NCBI RefSeq assembly: GCF_020616155.1
Contig: NZ_CP085530.1
Location: 2,323,501-2,387,500 of the forward strand
DNA length: 64,000 nt
Origin: Vogesella sp. XCS3
GTDB taxonomy: Bacteria; Pseudomonadota; Gammaproteobacteria; Burkholderiales; Chromobacteriaceae
Direction: 5' to 3'
Numbering within the stretch: the stretch's first letter is position 1; each line of letters starts with the position of its first letter. The notes under the pieces are model-generated. The model was not told the DNA's origin and made no database searches. It worked only from the letters and a program-made list of their open reading frames with translations. The position numbers and the translations under genes were made by a program. Of the stretch, positions 1 through 7,820 are shown piece after piece.

Positions 1-492
1 GGTGTAGGCTACGCCGTTACCATCCCCGATTTCGGCACCGATCAGCTCCTGGCCGCCAAACCAGCGCTGGGCAATATCCGGTGCCGGTGCCTCTTGCGAC
101 GCCGGCAGCAGCACGGCGTGCATGGCCACCATGACGGCGCCGGGCAAGCTGCCCAGCCAGTCTGCCGGCAAGCGGTCCAGCGCGGTGCGCTCGAACGGCT
201 CGACAAAGTCGCCACCCAGCACAAAGGTGTAGCGGGCAAACTCGGTATGCAAGGCCCAGCGTATGGTGAGGTCACCGGCCACGCCGGTATAGTGCATCTG
301 ACTATCGTCCGGCAGCGGCAGGCCCATGCGCTGCAGCAAATCCTGCAAGGCGCTGCGCTGCGGCGCTTCGGCTTCGTCGAAAAAAAGCGTCAGCGTGGTC
401 AGCCGCGCCGGTGACGGTATGGCAATCGGCGGGCGCGCGTGCGCCTCGTCGTTCAGGCTGCGGCGAAGGGGGTGCGTATTGAGCGTGATCAT
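1..492 (-). CDS. DUF3422 family membrane protein (C-terminus beyond window)
   Basis: The minus-strand frame is open from an ATG at 492 to the window edge, giving the first 164 residues of a longer protein. It begins MITLNTHPLRRSLNDEAHAR and continues with the ARPP and PARLTTLT segments typical of the N-terminus of DUF3422 (COG4949) proteins, which are usually about 400-450 residues with C-terminal membrane helices. The function of the family is unknown. No good ribosome binding site precedes the ATG, but the family N-terminus matches this start. The gene is divergent from nothing and follows the DciA-like gene on the same strand after about 170 bp. Confidence 0.85.
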   Translation of the reverse strand, partial: MITLNTHPLRRSLNDEAHARPPIAIPSPARLTTLTLFFDEAEAPQRSALQDLLQRMGLPLPDDSQMHYTGVAGDLTIRWALHTEFARYTFVLGGDFVEPFERTALDRLPADWLGSLPGAVMVAMHAVLLPASQEAPAPDIAQRWFGGQELIGAEIGDGNGVAYT

Positions 493-645
493 CTGTTTGT
501 GGAATCCCTGATTGCGAAGCTCTACGGCTTCTGCAAGGCAGCTTACCTGCTGCCACGCTGCCGGGCTAGCCAGGCCACACAATGCGGCACTGCCCGGGGC
601 TATACCATGCAAGGATCACGCCAGGGTATGCGGCCAGGGGGCAGA

Positions 646-657
646 AGGTTGGCCGCA
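646..657 (+). repeat. Intergenic DUS-like 12-mer AGGTTGGCCGCA
   Basis: Exact copy of the 12-mer that recurs through the window, lying in the short gap between the DUF3422 gene and the DciA-like gene. See the separate finding on this repeat. Confidence 0.7.
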
Positions 658-664
658 ACAGAAA

Positions 665-1105
665 TCAGGAGGCTTTGTCGCTACCGCGATGGTGGCGCAG
701 CAGCTTGCCCAGCGCTTCTTTCACCACCGGGTTGCGGATCTCGCCAGCCGCACGGGCAAAGGCGTCCAGCCCGGCATCCGACAGCTGGAACGATTTGCTG
801 CGCACCGGTTTGGGCGGGGTGGGCAGTACCTTCACGCGCAGGGTCTGCACCGGGTAGCCCTGGCGGGTAAGCGGCGCTACCACGCTATTACCCAGCATGC
901 GCAGGCGGGCCGCTACCGTACTGTTGTACGCATACACCACCAGCTCGCCATCGCGAAAGCACGCTACCTGGCAATGCTGGCCCAGCATACCGGGCAGCAG
1001 GCGCTTGAAGGCACGGTCTAGCTGCAAGATGGCTTGCGCGGCGGCGGTAAGGTCGGCCAGGCGCGCGTCGCGCTTGCTGAACTGGCTCAGTGGCTGGCTG
1101 CTCAT
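665..1105 (-). CDS. dciA: DciA-like DUF721 protein (helicase-loader family)
   Basis: A 146-residue DUF721 protein. It carries the family pattern of an N-terminal helix, a central segment with a basic/aromatic strand (CQVACFRDGELVVYAYNS at about residues 44-61) and the RLRMLGNSVV and LTRQGYPVQTLRVKV segments. DUF721/DciA proteins interact with and load the replicative helicase DnaB in bacteria lacking DnaC. The ATG at 1105 is preferred; a TTG at 1117 would add four residues. Neither has a strong Shine-Dalgarno sequence. In Neisseriales this gene commonly lies near secA; here phoD and its inserted element separate the two. Confidence 0.75.
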   Translation of the reverse strand: MSSQPLSQFSKRDARLADLTAAAQAILQLDRAFKRLLPGMLGQHCQVACFRDGELVVYAYNSTVAARLRMLGNSVVAPLTRQGYPVQTLRVKVLPTPPKPVRSKSFQLSDAGLDAFARAAGEIRNPVVKEALGKLLRHHRGSDKAS

Positions 1106-1166
1106 GGCAAAAGACAAAAAAGGAATGGACGCAGAGTGTAGCCCATCTGCCGGCGGGTGACGGCCG

Positions 1167-1196
1167 AAAAAACAGCCAGCCCATACGGGCTGGCTG
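1167..1196 (-). terminator. Rho-independent terminator after phoD
   Basis: On the minus strand a perfect 10-bp stem CAGCCAGCCC / GGGCTGGCTG with a 4-nt loop is followed by six T residues. It sits just beyond the phoD stop codon. Confidence 0.8.
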
Positions 1197-1215
1197 CAGG
1201 CGCATGGCTACTGGC

Positions 1216-3086
1216 TTAAGGCAGGACGGTTACCGACGGGCTGCCGGCGACTACCTCCAGCTTGGTGATGCTGCGTGTGGCGGGCAGTGCTGGCGCCGCA
1301 CCGGCGCTAAGCGTCTTCAGGGTATGGAAGCTGCAGCTGAGCTTGGCCGGCGTGAGCGTCACCAGGGCGTAGCCCTGGGCGTCGGTATTGGCCACTTTCA
1401 GCCAGCTGTTGAACGTGGTCAGCGTGCTGTTGAATGTATTGGTGCGCACCCCGCCCTGCTCGGTGTAGATCAGCGGCTTGGTTTTGCCAAAGCTGGCGCT
1501 GCTGTCTACCACGCTCTCGAAATAGCTATAGAACGAGTTGCTGGAAATACCGGCGGTCACCAGGTCCACCATCACCGGCACCGGGCTGGCGGCGTCGTAG
1601 TCGTCCATCACGCTACCGGCAAAGAAGGCGTGGATGTCACCGGTCAGCGCCACTACGTTGGCGATGGCGTTGTCTTTCAGGTGCTTCATCAGCGCCTTGC
1701 GCTCGGCGTTGTAGCCGTCCCACTGGTCGGCGTTCAGCAGGAACACGTCAAAGAACTGGGCGGCAGGCAGCGCGGCGTCCAGCTGCGGCTTGATGGCGGC
1801 ATCGAATACGGTGCCGTTAATGTTGGCGAAGTTGGTAAACAGTGTTTTGGTATTGGCATAGCTGGGTGCGGGCACCTGAGTCGCCTTGTTGGCGCTAGGC
1901 ACCGCCGCGGCGGCGGTAGTGAGGTCGGTCACCAGTGCCGTCATCAACGCGCTTTGCAGCGCGGCCAGTGCACCGTTGGCCGCAATCAGGCTTTGCACCA
2001 TCAGGCCGGCTACCGCCTGGGTACCGTTTACCTGCATGCGCAACAGCGATACCTCGTTACCCCACAGCTTCCAGGTGGTGTTGGCCGCGCTCATCTGGTC
2101 TTTCCACCACTGGCGCTGGGTACTGCCCAGAATGGATACCGGGTCCAGGCTGCCACTGGCCGCGCTCATTTTCTGGCCCTCTACCGTGGCCAGCGTGGAC
2201 TTGGGTACAAAGTAGCGGCTGCCGATCTCGCTGCCGGCGCCTACTTCGGGGATAACGTGGTCGGCGCGGTACAGGCGCTGGTCGGTCATCACTAGCGTAG
2301 CCAGGTTGCCAAAGCTGAACTGGCGGTAAATCTGGATGTTCTGGAACGACGGGTTGGCCGTATCCAGGCTGACATCGGCCGGCATGTACTCGAACCAGGC
2401 CTGGTTGGCGTCGCGGCGGCGGCTGGTCACTTTGGCGGCGTCTTCGCCGGTGGCGTAGTTCTGGCGGTCTTGCCAGGCGTCGTCGCTGAACTCGTGGTCG
2501 TCCCATACCGCAATAATGGGGAATGCCGCGTGCAGCGCCTGCAGCCGGCTGTCGCTGCGGTAGGTTTTGTACAGCGTGCGGTAGTCGGCCAGCGTATTGG
2601 CGTAGGTGGCACCATCGCTACGCTTGATGCCATCCGGCAGCTTGATCTGGCTGTGGCGGGTTTCCACCTTGCCGGTCTGGAACGCGGCGCCCACGGTTTC
2701 GTAAATGTAGTCACCCAGATGCACGACAAAGTCCAGGTCTTGCTGCAGCAGCTCGTCAAACGCCGCCCAGTGGTTCACGCTCCAGTCCTGGCAGGAGATA
2801 AAAGCAAATTTCAGCTGCGATACTGGTGTACCAGCGGAGGGGGCGGTTTTACTGCGGCCAACCTGGCTCACGCTGCTGCCGGCGCGAAAGCGGTAGTAGT
2901 ACGTGGTACCCGGCTGCAGCGCGGTGACTTTATGGCGCACGGTGTAGTCCCACTGCGCCTGGGCGCTCACCGTCACGCTATGCAGCACAGTGGCAAAACT
3001 CTGGCTGGTGGCGATCTCGATGGTCACCGGGGTGTCGGCCGCGGCATCGCCCAGGCGAGTCCACAACACCAGACTGGCCGGCTGCG
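1216..3086 (-). pseudogene. phoD: 3' part of interrupted alkaline phosphatase D (PhoD) gene
   Basis: This is the C-terminal about 621 codons of a PhoD-type phosphodiesterase/phosphatase, separated from its N-terminus by a 5.78-kb insertion. Visible family motifs are PASLVLWTRLG at the junction, HLGDYIYE, VWDDHEFSDDAW and GDIHAFFAG, which provide metal ligands in PhoD enzymes. An ORF runs upstream to 3246, but its first 55 codons lie within the mobile element and are not PhoD-like. Joining ...GVASGDPQ at 8867-8872 to PASLVLW... here restores the PhoD consensus in frame, giving about 672 residues. All downstream motifs are intact, so the disruption looks recent. Without its Tat signal this fragment is unlikely to be exported. 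Confidence 0.9.
3081..3086 (+). repeat. Target-site duplication, copy 1 (GCTGCG)
   Basis: GCTGCG immediately precedes the element's terminal TG and is repeated exactly after its terminal CA at 8867-8872. Removing one copy plus the element restores the phoD reading frame. Confidence 0.85.
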
Positions 3087-3130
3087 TGAAGCGAGGCGCG
3101 AAAACTGAGCGCCATTTTGCGCGATAAATG
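3087..3130 (+). other. Mu-like right end of the element
   Basis: Starts TGAAGCGAGGCGCGAAAA, resembling the Mu R1 transposase site, and has CGCGATAAAT at offset 34-43, resembling R2. The other end (8866 read inward) has GTGAGATAAA at offset 10-19 and CGTGATAATT at the same offset 34-43, so the two termini form an imperfect inverted repeat with two conserved sites each. Confidence 0.75.
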
Positions 3131-3168
3131 GATGTTGGCAATTGTTCCACCATCTGCAAAGGAATTGC

Positions 3169-3195
3169 AAAAGGGCTGGTTATCCCAGCCCTTTT
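3169..3195. terminator. Bidirectional terminator at the end of the element's rightmost operon
   Basis: Perfect 11-bp stem AAAAGGGCTGG / CCAGCCCTTTT with a 5-nt loop. On the minus strand it closes transcription from the gene ending at 3215, before the element's right end. Confidence 0.75.
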
Positions 3196-3214
3196 GCTTG
3201 CTCGTTTCCCATTG

Positions 3215-3781
3215 TCAGGAAGAGAGTGCCCCCGAGATTTCGTCAATCTGTGCTTCCAGCTCGGCCCGCTTCCGCTCCAAGGCTTCGCGCTGCTGCTGCA
3301 TCTCCGTCACCAGCTTACGGCGCTCCTCCACCGTGGGCAGATCATCATTACCCCATTTGTTACCGATGCGCTCTTTCAGATGAGACATTACACGCTCATA
3401 GACTACATCCGGAAAGAAGAAGCACATCGAACGCAAGACTCCACCCTGCTCCGGGAAAAGGCACAGGTTAAATAGTTGGTCTGCCCGATGATCCTCAAAA
3501 TGAGACCACGGTTGTTGATTGCGGCCAATTTGCTGGCGATGAGGGCTAGATTGAATCAATTCCTCATGTATATATGGCAGATGCGCCTTGGCCTTCTTAT
3601 CAATTTCCGATTTGAGGTAACTGCCCCAGTCATCAAGACTGATCGGCATTTGTGACAGGTTGTAAATCCTGGCATTGAGACTGCTAATCTGGCTGTTGGT
3701 TTCCAGCAGCTCTTCCTTGAGCTTAACCAGCGTACCGTTAATGGTAGAAAGGGCTGCTTTCAGGTTCTTGGTGATGTCCAT
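3215..3781 (-). CDS. Hypothetical coiled-coil phage protein
   Basis: 188 residues, not recognised. The first 40 residues (ITKNLKAALSTINGTLVKLK and following) and the last 45 (VEERRKLVTEMQQQREALER and following) are heptad-like helices with many Glu/Lys/Gln, and the middle contains several aromatic residues and Cys. It follows the protease gene by 12 nt and is the last gene before a terminator and the right end. It could be a structural or capsid-modifying protein given its position next to a head-protease-like gene, but nothing in the sequence proves that. Confidence 0.6.
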   Translation of the reverse strand: MDITKNLKAALSTINGTLVKLKEELLETNSQISSLNARIYNLSQMPISLDDWGSYLKSEIDKKAKAHLPYIHEELIQSSPHRQQIGRNQQPWSHFEDHRADQLFNLCLFPEQGGVLRSMCFFFPDVVYERVMSHLKERIGNKWGNDDLPTVEERRKLVTEMQQQREALERKRAELEAQIDEISGALSS

Positions 3782-3793
3782 AGTGTTTCTCGA

Positions 3794-4399
3794 TCAAAAA
3801 GTAATGGTTTTCGCGTGGCGAATAGCCTCGCTATAAGACAAAGACGGGCAAGCCCTTTGGTGTGCCAGCGCCAACCGGTGAAGCCGCATGCGCTCAGGAT
3901 CAGCGGTGCACCCTTCTGCAAATTGCAGAGCCTGGGCATTGCCTTCGGTCATGCCTAAGCCTTGGGCGAAACATATGGCTCCCTCTGCCTCTGCAAATGC
4001 GAGCGGGGCCATCCCTTTCACTGCTGGTGGCTGTGCACCAAGGAATCCAACATGCTTGAGGTAATAAGCCCCGCTTACTGGGTTCTCATCGACGTAAGGG
4101 GTCAGGAAACTGGCAGAGACATTCTTGGCCCGCCCCGTCCGCACCAGTTCAACCAAGGCAGGGCTCACCTGTGCCTGTGCGTACAAATTCCCATCTTTCA
4201 TAAACAAGCCACGAACCTGGCCGAATGCGGGCAGGTCGTCTTTCGGGTGTCCCAAGACTAAAGGTGCCGGACGGCGAGCCGGGTTGAATGCGGAAACCAT
4301 CAGCTCCAAGTCTTGCTCGGAGAATGACAGCCTTGTCCCACTCATCGAGGTAAATGTACCGGGGCGGAAAATTTGAAAAACCTGTAGTTCTTCGTTCAT
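3794..4399 (-). CDS. Mu I-like phage head protease/scaffold-related protein, short form
   Basis: 201 residues. The first about 130 match Mu-like prophage I (head maturation protease/scaffold) proteins: FRPGTFTSMSG at 11-21, VLGHPKDDLPAFGQVRGL at about 48-65, the KNVSASFL segment, and YYLKHVGFLGAQPPAVKG at about 112-129. Family members are commonly 300-400 residues with a long C-terminal scaffold region; here that region is almost absent and only a short tail with MRLHRLALAHQRACPSLSY remains. The gene has proper start, stop and spacing (10 nt after mor), so the short form looks like a real gene rather than a fragment. Proteolytic activity is inferred from family only. Confidence 0.75.
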   Translation of the reverse strand: MNEELQVFQIFRPGTFTSMSGTRLSFSEQDLELMVSAFNPARRPAPLVLGHPKDDLPAFGQVRGLFMKDGNLYAQAQVSPALVELVRTGRAKNVSASFLTPYVDENPVSGAYYLKHVGFLGAQPPAVKGMAPLAFAEAEGAICFAQGLGMTEGNAQALQFAEGCTADPERMRLHRLALAHQRACPSLSYSEAIRHAKTITF

Positions 4400-4409
4400 T
4401 GCTTAACCC

Positions 4410-4823
4410 TCAGTTCTCGCGCTTCCACCGCTCATGCTCTTTAGCGCGTTGCGCTTCCCGTGCTTCATCACGTTCAGCTTTTCGTTTGGCACGTTCATCG
4501 GCAATCAGTTTGTAAATCCATTGGATGCTGTGCTGATATTCAAATGCCAGTTCCTCAATGGACGTTCCAGCCGAAAATTTGTCGAATAGTTCTGCGGCTT
4601 TTGCTTCCACTTTTTCATTTTTCCCTTGAGGGAAGTAAATATTCTGTCCGCCAAATTCCACGCGTAGATCACCCATGATGTTCAGCGCGATTTCGCTGGC
4701 CTTTGCTGAAGACACCCCCTCTTTCTCCAGGCGGTCCGCCAGGACAGCCCCAAGGTGCGCCAAAACCTCCGGGCCGCGTCTTCTCGCAAGGCCAGTTCTT
4801 GTGAATTTCCCCACTGTTGTCAT
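4410..4823 (-). CDS. mor: Mor/C-family transcription activator
   Basis: 137 residues from the ATG at 4823, which has GGAGGG seven nt upstream; an in-frame upstream start at 4853 lacks this. The region VSSAKASEIALNIMGDLRVE, then FGGQNIYFPQG at about 58-68, then the helix-turn-helix IEELAFEYQHSIQWIYKLI near 90-108 is the layout of the Mor transcription activator family, which turns on middle or late promoters in Mu. A highly charged Lys/Arg/Glu tail follows. Position before the head-type gene is as in Mu. In a defective or satellite element it could act on promoters of a helper phage. Confidence 0.85.
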   Translation of the reverse strand: MTTVGKFTRTGLARRRGPEVLAHLGAVLADRLEKEGVSSAKASEIALNIMGDLRVEFGGQNIYFPQGKNEKVEAKAAELFDKFSAGTSIEELAFEYQHSIQWIYKLIADERAKRKAERDEAREAQRAKEHERWKREN

Positions 4824-5032
4824 CGCTTTTCCCTCCAACTGAATAATCCGCATTACATGCCGACATCGCTACTGCTTGCCTATCCTTGGTTCTACGGGCG
4901 CGGCCAGTGGCTACCACTTTCCTTCGTTGCGGGGCTGCTCTTAAGCCGCCGCCCGTACCCTTTCAGTGAACATCCTTGAACGCGTCATTACGGCGCGTTT
5001 TTCTTTTCCTGCACGAATGATCGGCGGGAAGG

Positions 5033-5062
5033 CTTAAACTGCTCTACTTAATCGCGTTTAAG
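5033..5062. promoter_or_regulatory. Operator module copy 1: CTTAAAC-N16-GTTTAAG
   Basis: Inverted repeat CTTAAAC (5033-5039) and GTTTAAG (5056-5062) separated by 16 nt. It lies next to the GC hairpin at 5070-5095 and upstream of mor. A second copy with the same half-site spacing and the same neighbouring hairpin is at 6237-6266, so the pair looks like a duplicated terminator-operator unit. Confidence 0.6.
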
Positions 5063-5069
5063 AAAAGAA

Positions 5070-5095
5070 AAAGCCCCCGACATGGCGGGGGCTTT
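5070..5095 (-). terminator. Terminator downstream of the 350-aa gene
   Basis: Perfect 10-bp stem AAAGCCCCCG / CGGGGGCTTT with loop ACATGG, followed on the minus strand by a T-rich tract. It separates the 350-aa gene from mor. Confidence 0.8.
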
Positions 5096-5114
5096 AATTG
5101 GGCAATGCTACAGG

Positions 5115-6167
5115 TCACAAGTCTGCTGCGCGATGTCCGGTATCGATCGGTTGTAAGTTACCGGATACATCACGCTGCCAACCATTCGCATGCATTAGGG
5201 TTTGGTTTTCGGTTTCGAGTCGTGACATTACGTCAGGGAGTGCCCACTCTGGGGTGTTATCCCCATTCGGGCTTTCTTTGATATCAAACTCACCACGCAG
5301 TTGATTTAGTGCCAGTTCGAGTTGGCAAATTACGCCTGACATAAACTCGCCATGCGGCATTTCGTGAGCGGCGGTATGATCTGCCAAGGCTTGCAGACCT
5401 GCACGCATGGCGCGGATACTGACTTCTGCCATGCTTGCCATTCGTACCACTTCCTGCCGGATTTCTTCACCGACTTGTGCCGGGGGAAGTGATTTCACCC
5501 GTTTTTTGACCTTTGCCATCTCTTCGGTAAGTTGGTCAATCTTGCCGTTCTTATCCTCCAACAGGCGGGAGCGTGCCTCCAGATCGGCTTCCGCATTCTC
5601 TGCACGCTTGGTCAATGCTTCCTTTTCTTTGGCGTGCTTGGTGATAATCTCTTCGGCCAGCTCAACGAAGGATTCCTTGTCACCCGACTTGGCCACCTCG
5701 ATCAGCGCGGTCTTCTGGTCTTCCGGCAGCTTGCGAAACTGGCGCAGCTCGCGGTAGCCGGCACCAATCGCGGACAGGTGCTTCAGAGCCTCCTCTCCGA
5801 ACGTGGTGAGATTGGTCAAATCCTCGTCAACCTTGGAGCGCGAAAGGCCGATGGCTTGGCAAAACCCGTCAAAAGTGCCAACGTCGGCAATCTCATTACC
5901 ATCCGGGTCGACTCCCTTTTTGCCCGCAAGTGCCCGGTAGAGCTTGTTTTCCTTGATGTGCTTCAGCTTGCTCAAACTGACGACGTCGGCAAAACGCGCG
6001 AATGAGCGGGCCATCTGCACTTGGCCTAGTAGCTGATTAACCAGGTCGCGTTCTTCGCTGTAGTCTGCCTGGATGGAGGCCAGAACATTGGACACCTCGA
6101 CTACATCGCTACGCAATTCGGCGGCGGGTGCGGCTTCGGGATTGGTGGTAGAAGGTTTGCGGGCCAT
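5115..6167 (-). CDS. Phage-type protein of unknown function with coiled coil
   Basis: 350 residues from the ATG at 6167, preceded by TAGGAGAAATC; the longer frame to 6293 runs back through the upstream operator and is not used. Residues about 70-190 are helical and include a helix-turn-helix-looking stretch (FDGFCQAIGLSRSKVDEDL). Residues about 190-250 are a strong coiled coil (KEKEALTKRAENAEADLEAR and on). The C-terminal part includes a HTAAHEMPHGEF segment. I do not recognise a named family. It stands alone between two copies of the same terminator-operator module, so it is a separately controlled unit; a DNA-binding or replication-related role is possible. Confidence 0.65.
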   Translation of the reverse strand: MARKPSTTNPEAAPAAELRSDVVEVSNVLASIQADYSEERDLVNQLLGQVQMARSFARFADVVSLSKLKHIKENKLYRALAGKKGVDPDGNEIADVGTFDGFCQAIGLSRSKVDEDLTNLTTFGEEALKHLSAIGAGYRELRQFRKLPEDQKTALIEVAKSGDKESFVELAEEIITKHAKEKEALTKRAENAEADLEARSRLLEDKNGKIDQLTEEMAKVKKRVKSLPPAQVGEEIRQEVVRMASMAEVSIRAMRAGLQALADHTAAHEMPHGEFMSGVICQLELALNQLRGEFDIKESPNGDNTPEWALPDVMSRLETENQTLMHANGWQRDVSGNLQPIDTGHRAADL

Positions 6168-6236
6168 GATTTCTCCTAACGCAGTTTGTCGGCTGGCAAT
6201 GGTATGCATGCCATGCACGTATCGTCGGCTGAAAGC

Positions 6237-6266
6237 TTTAAACTGCGCTATGTAAAACAGTTTAAA
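6237..6266. promoter_or_regulatory. Operator module copy 2: TTTAAACTG-N12-CAGTTTAAA
   Basis: Perfect 9-bp inverted repeat TTTAAACTG (6237-6245) / CAGTTTAAA (6258-6266) upstream of the 350-aa gene. Centre spacing equals that of copy 1 at 5033-5062. A dimeric regulator is the natural reader; which one is unknown. Confidence 0.65.
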
Positions 6267-6272
6267 AAAGTG

Positions 6273-6291
6273 TCCCCGACTTGGCGGGGGC
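6273..6291 (-). terminator. Hairpin terminator downstream of the 218-aa gene
   Basis: CCCCG / CGGGG stem with loop ACTTGG, followed on the minus strand by ACACTTTTTT. The hairpin core CCCCGAC(A/T)TGGCGGGGG is shared with the one at 5070-5095. Confidence 0.65.
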
Positions 6292-6298
6292 ATGCTGT

Positions 6299-6955
6299 TC
6301 AGTGACGTGAGGCCGCTTTTTTCCGCCGCGCAGGCGGAGTACTCGTAGAGGCTGAGGGGTGGTGCACTGCGCGCAGATAGGCGTCAAACTTGCGCTGGGC
6401 ATGGCGTGCGGCTTGTAGCGATTCCGGCGTATGCACATCCGGGCGTGATGGCAGACCGTTGCCGAAATCCACCCAGACCAACAGCAAGCCGCGCTCGTTC
6501 AGCAGTGTGCAAAATGCCTGCCAATGGCGCTCGCCATCAGTCAGCAAGGCGGCGTTGTCGTAAATGGTGGTGGCGGCCTGCTTCATCTCCTCCAGACTCG
6601 CGCCGGGGCGTGCGGCCAACGCCATCGCGTCCAGCAAGGCGGTCAGCGCCTGTTGCTGGTGCATCAGCTTGCGCATGGTCTGGCGGGCGTCGGTGTCGAA
6701 CTGGTCGATGTCGTCGAACGCCTCCCCGTCGTGGTCTGGCAGCGTGGACAAAGCCAGTTCAACCAGTGCCTCCACATCGCTAAGGCTGACGCCTTGGTGG
6801 TCGTTTACCAGCTGAAAATGCAGGCTGCGCAGCAGCGCTTTGCCACGCTGGCAGGCGTTGGCCAAGTCATTGCTGGCATGGGTCAGGTCAACCGGACTCA
6901 GGCGCAGGGCACCTTCCGGGAAGCCGAAGCGGTCGGCGGGCTGGGCGGCGATCAT
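6299..6955 (-). CDS. Hypothetical protein co-translated with antirepressor
   Basis: 218 residues, start ATG at 6955 overlapping the antirepressor stop as ATGA, so the two are translationally coupled. The longer frame to 7117 only reads through the antirepressor gene and is rejected. Sequence is mostly helical with acidic patches (DIDQFDTDAR around 90-100) and a basic C-terminus (ARRKKAASRH). No family recognised. Coupling suggests a role with the antirepressor. Confidence 0.6.
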   Translation of the reverse strand: MIAAQPADRFGFPEGALRLSPVDLTHASNDLANACQRGKALLRSLHFQLVNDHQGVSLSDVEALVELALSTLPDHDGEAFDDIDQFDTDARQTMRKLMHQQQALTALLDAMALAARPGASLEEMKQAATTIYDNAALLTDGERHWQAFCTLLNERGLLLVWVDFGNGLPSRPDVHTPESLQAARHAQRKFDAYLRAVHHPSASTSTPPARRKKAASRH

Positions 6956-7665
6956 AGCGCACCCCCTTTCAGGCCGTAGCGGGCAAACACATCGTAGGCA
7001 GCGGCGTTCAGGCCAGGGCTGTAGCGGCTGGCCAGCTGATCGGCCACCACGTCTTCCAGCAGATGCGTCAGGTCGCGGGTTTCGGTCTCGCTGGCGTAGC
7101 GCAGCAGCACCCGGCACAGCTCGCGGCAGTATTGCTTGCGGCGTTCATGCTGGGGTGATACCAAGGGAATGACGTTGTTGGGTGGGGTGTTGGGCTTGGG
7201 CATGCCACCATCAAATGCGGCGTCAACGCCGCATTCGGCTTCATCTGGCGCCAACGCGACAGCGTCGGCAACTTTGGGTGGATTCGGCGTCTTGAGTTGC
7301 GCTCTCAACCCGCCGTCATCTAGCCAGCGCTTTAGCGCATGTGTTCTATCTGGCTTGAGCAATTCACACACCAAGCGAAGCCCAGCTTCATTAATGAATA
7401 GAGCTGCATTTCTACCAACAGGAAGGCGTAGTGTGAAACTGTAGAAATCGTACCCGTAATTCTCAAAAATCCGGCGGACAGCACCAGTCTGCAAACTCTT
7501 ATATCCCAACACCGCATGAAGGTCGCGTAGCGCAACCCACGGCATACCACCCTGGAAAATCAGTCTGACAGTTAGGGAGCCTGATATGGTCGCTACTACG
7601 GGGAGTGATAAATCAGTGAGGGGTGTCGATTGCGACGTTTCTGTGATGTTGGAATGAGCAGCCAT
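6952..7665 (-). CDS. ant: Phage antirepressor, BRO-N domain
   Basis: 237 residues, ATG at 7665 behind a strong TAAGGAGG. Residues about 33-115 match BRO-N/phage antirepressor domains: PWVALRDLHAVLGY, the FTLRLPVGRNAALFINEAGL strand-turn segment and LVCELLKP...ALKRWLDD. The C-terminal half contains Asn/Pro-rich linker and a helical end. Antirepressors bind and inactivate phage repressors. A C4-like structured RNA precedes it on the same strand at 7712-7772, the arrangement known from P1/P7, and it is coupled to the 218-aa gene downstream. Confidence 0.8.
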   Translation of the reverse strand: MAAHSNITETSQSTPLTDLSLPVVATISGSLTVRLIFQGGMPWVALRDLHAVLGYKSLQTGAVRRIFENYGYDFYSFTLRLPVGRNAALFINEAGLRLVCELLKPDRTHALKRWLDDGGLRAQLKTPNPPKVADAVALAPDEAECGVDAAFDGGMPKPNTPPNNVIPLVSPQHERRKQYCRELCRVLLRYASETETRDLTHLLEDVVADQLASRYSPGLNAAAYDVFARYGLKGGAL

Positions 7666-7711
7666 GATGGCCTCCTTAGGGTTTAGGAATTTGCCCTCCG
7701 ATAAGCGGGGT

Positions 7712-7772
7712 GGGCGGAGCGCTCCTACGGCCTAAGACCGCCGGGTCCTCGCGGATACCCGACACTCCGCCC
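7712..7772 (-). ncRNA. C4-type antisense RNA upstream of antirepressor
   Basis: On the minus strand an outer 8-bp stem GGGCGGAG / CTCCGCCC encloses two hairpins: CGGGT...ACCCG capped by CC-GCGA-GG (a GNRA loop, 7742-7761), and CGGTC-UUA-GGCCG (7728-7740). The sequence UCUUAGG in the second hairpin is complementary to CCUAAGG(A) in the antirepressor Shine-Dalgarno region at 7671-7680. C4 RNAs of P1 and many prophages have this three-stem form, lie just upstream of ant on the same strand and block its translation. Identity is from structure, position and complementarity; a covariance-model search was not possible here. Confidence 0.7.
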
Positions 7773-7802
7773 ATTGAAAACGAGCAGAGTACAAACAACA
7801 AT

Positions 7803-7820
7803 CCCGCCAGACTGGGCGGG
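7803..7820 (-). terminator. GC hairpin upstream of C4 RNA
   Basis: Stem CCCGCC / GGCGGG, followed on the minus strand by ATTGTTGTTTGT. It may be a weak terminator after the 84-aa gene or an attenuator ahead of the C4/ant unit. Confidence 0.45.

Noticed and set aside
2998..3246. Start of the PhoD-like frame at 3246 as a genuine start
   Set aside because: The first 55 codons lie inside the mobile element, are not PhoD-like, and cover the element's terminator and right-end sites.
4669..4917. 82-codon frame over the start of mor
   Set aside because: It overlaps the well-supported mor gene in another frame and has no ribosome site or recognisable sequence.
4981..5002. ACGCG/CGCGT hairpin followed by TTTTTC as a plus-strand terminator
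   Set aside because: The stem is only five pairs with a long loop, and no plus-strand gene precedes it.
7712..7772. Cloverleaf-like fold as a tRNA gene
   Set aside because: It has an acceptor-like stem and two hairpins but no T arm, no conserved T-loop sequence and no anticodon-arm geometry. C4 RNA fits better.
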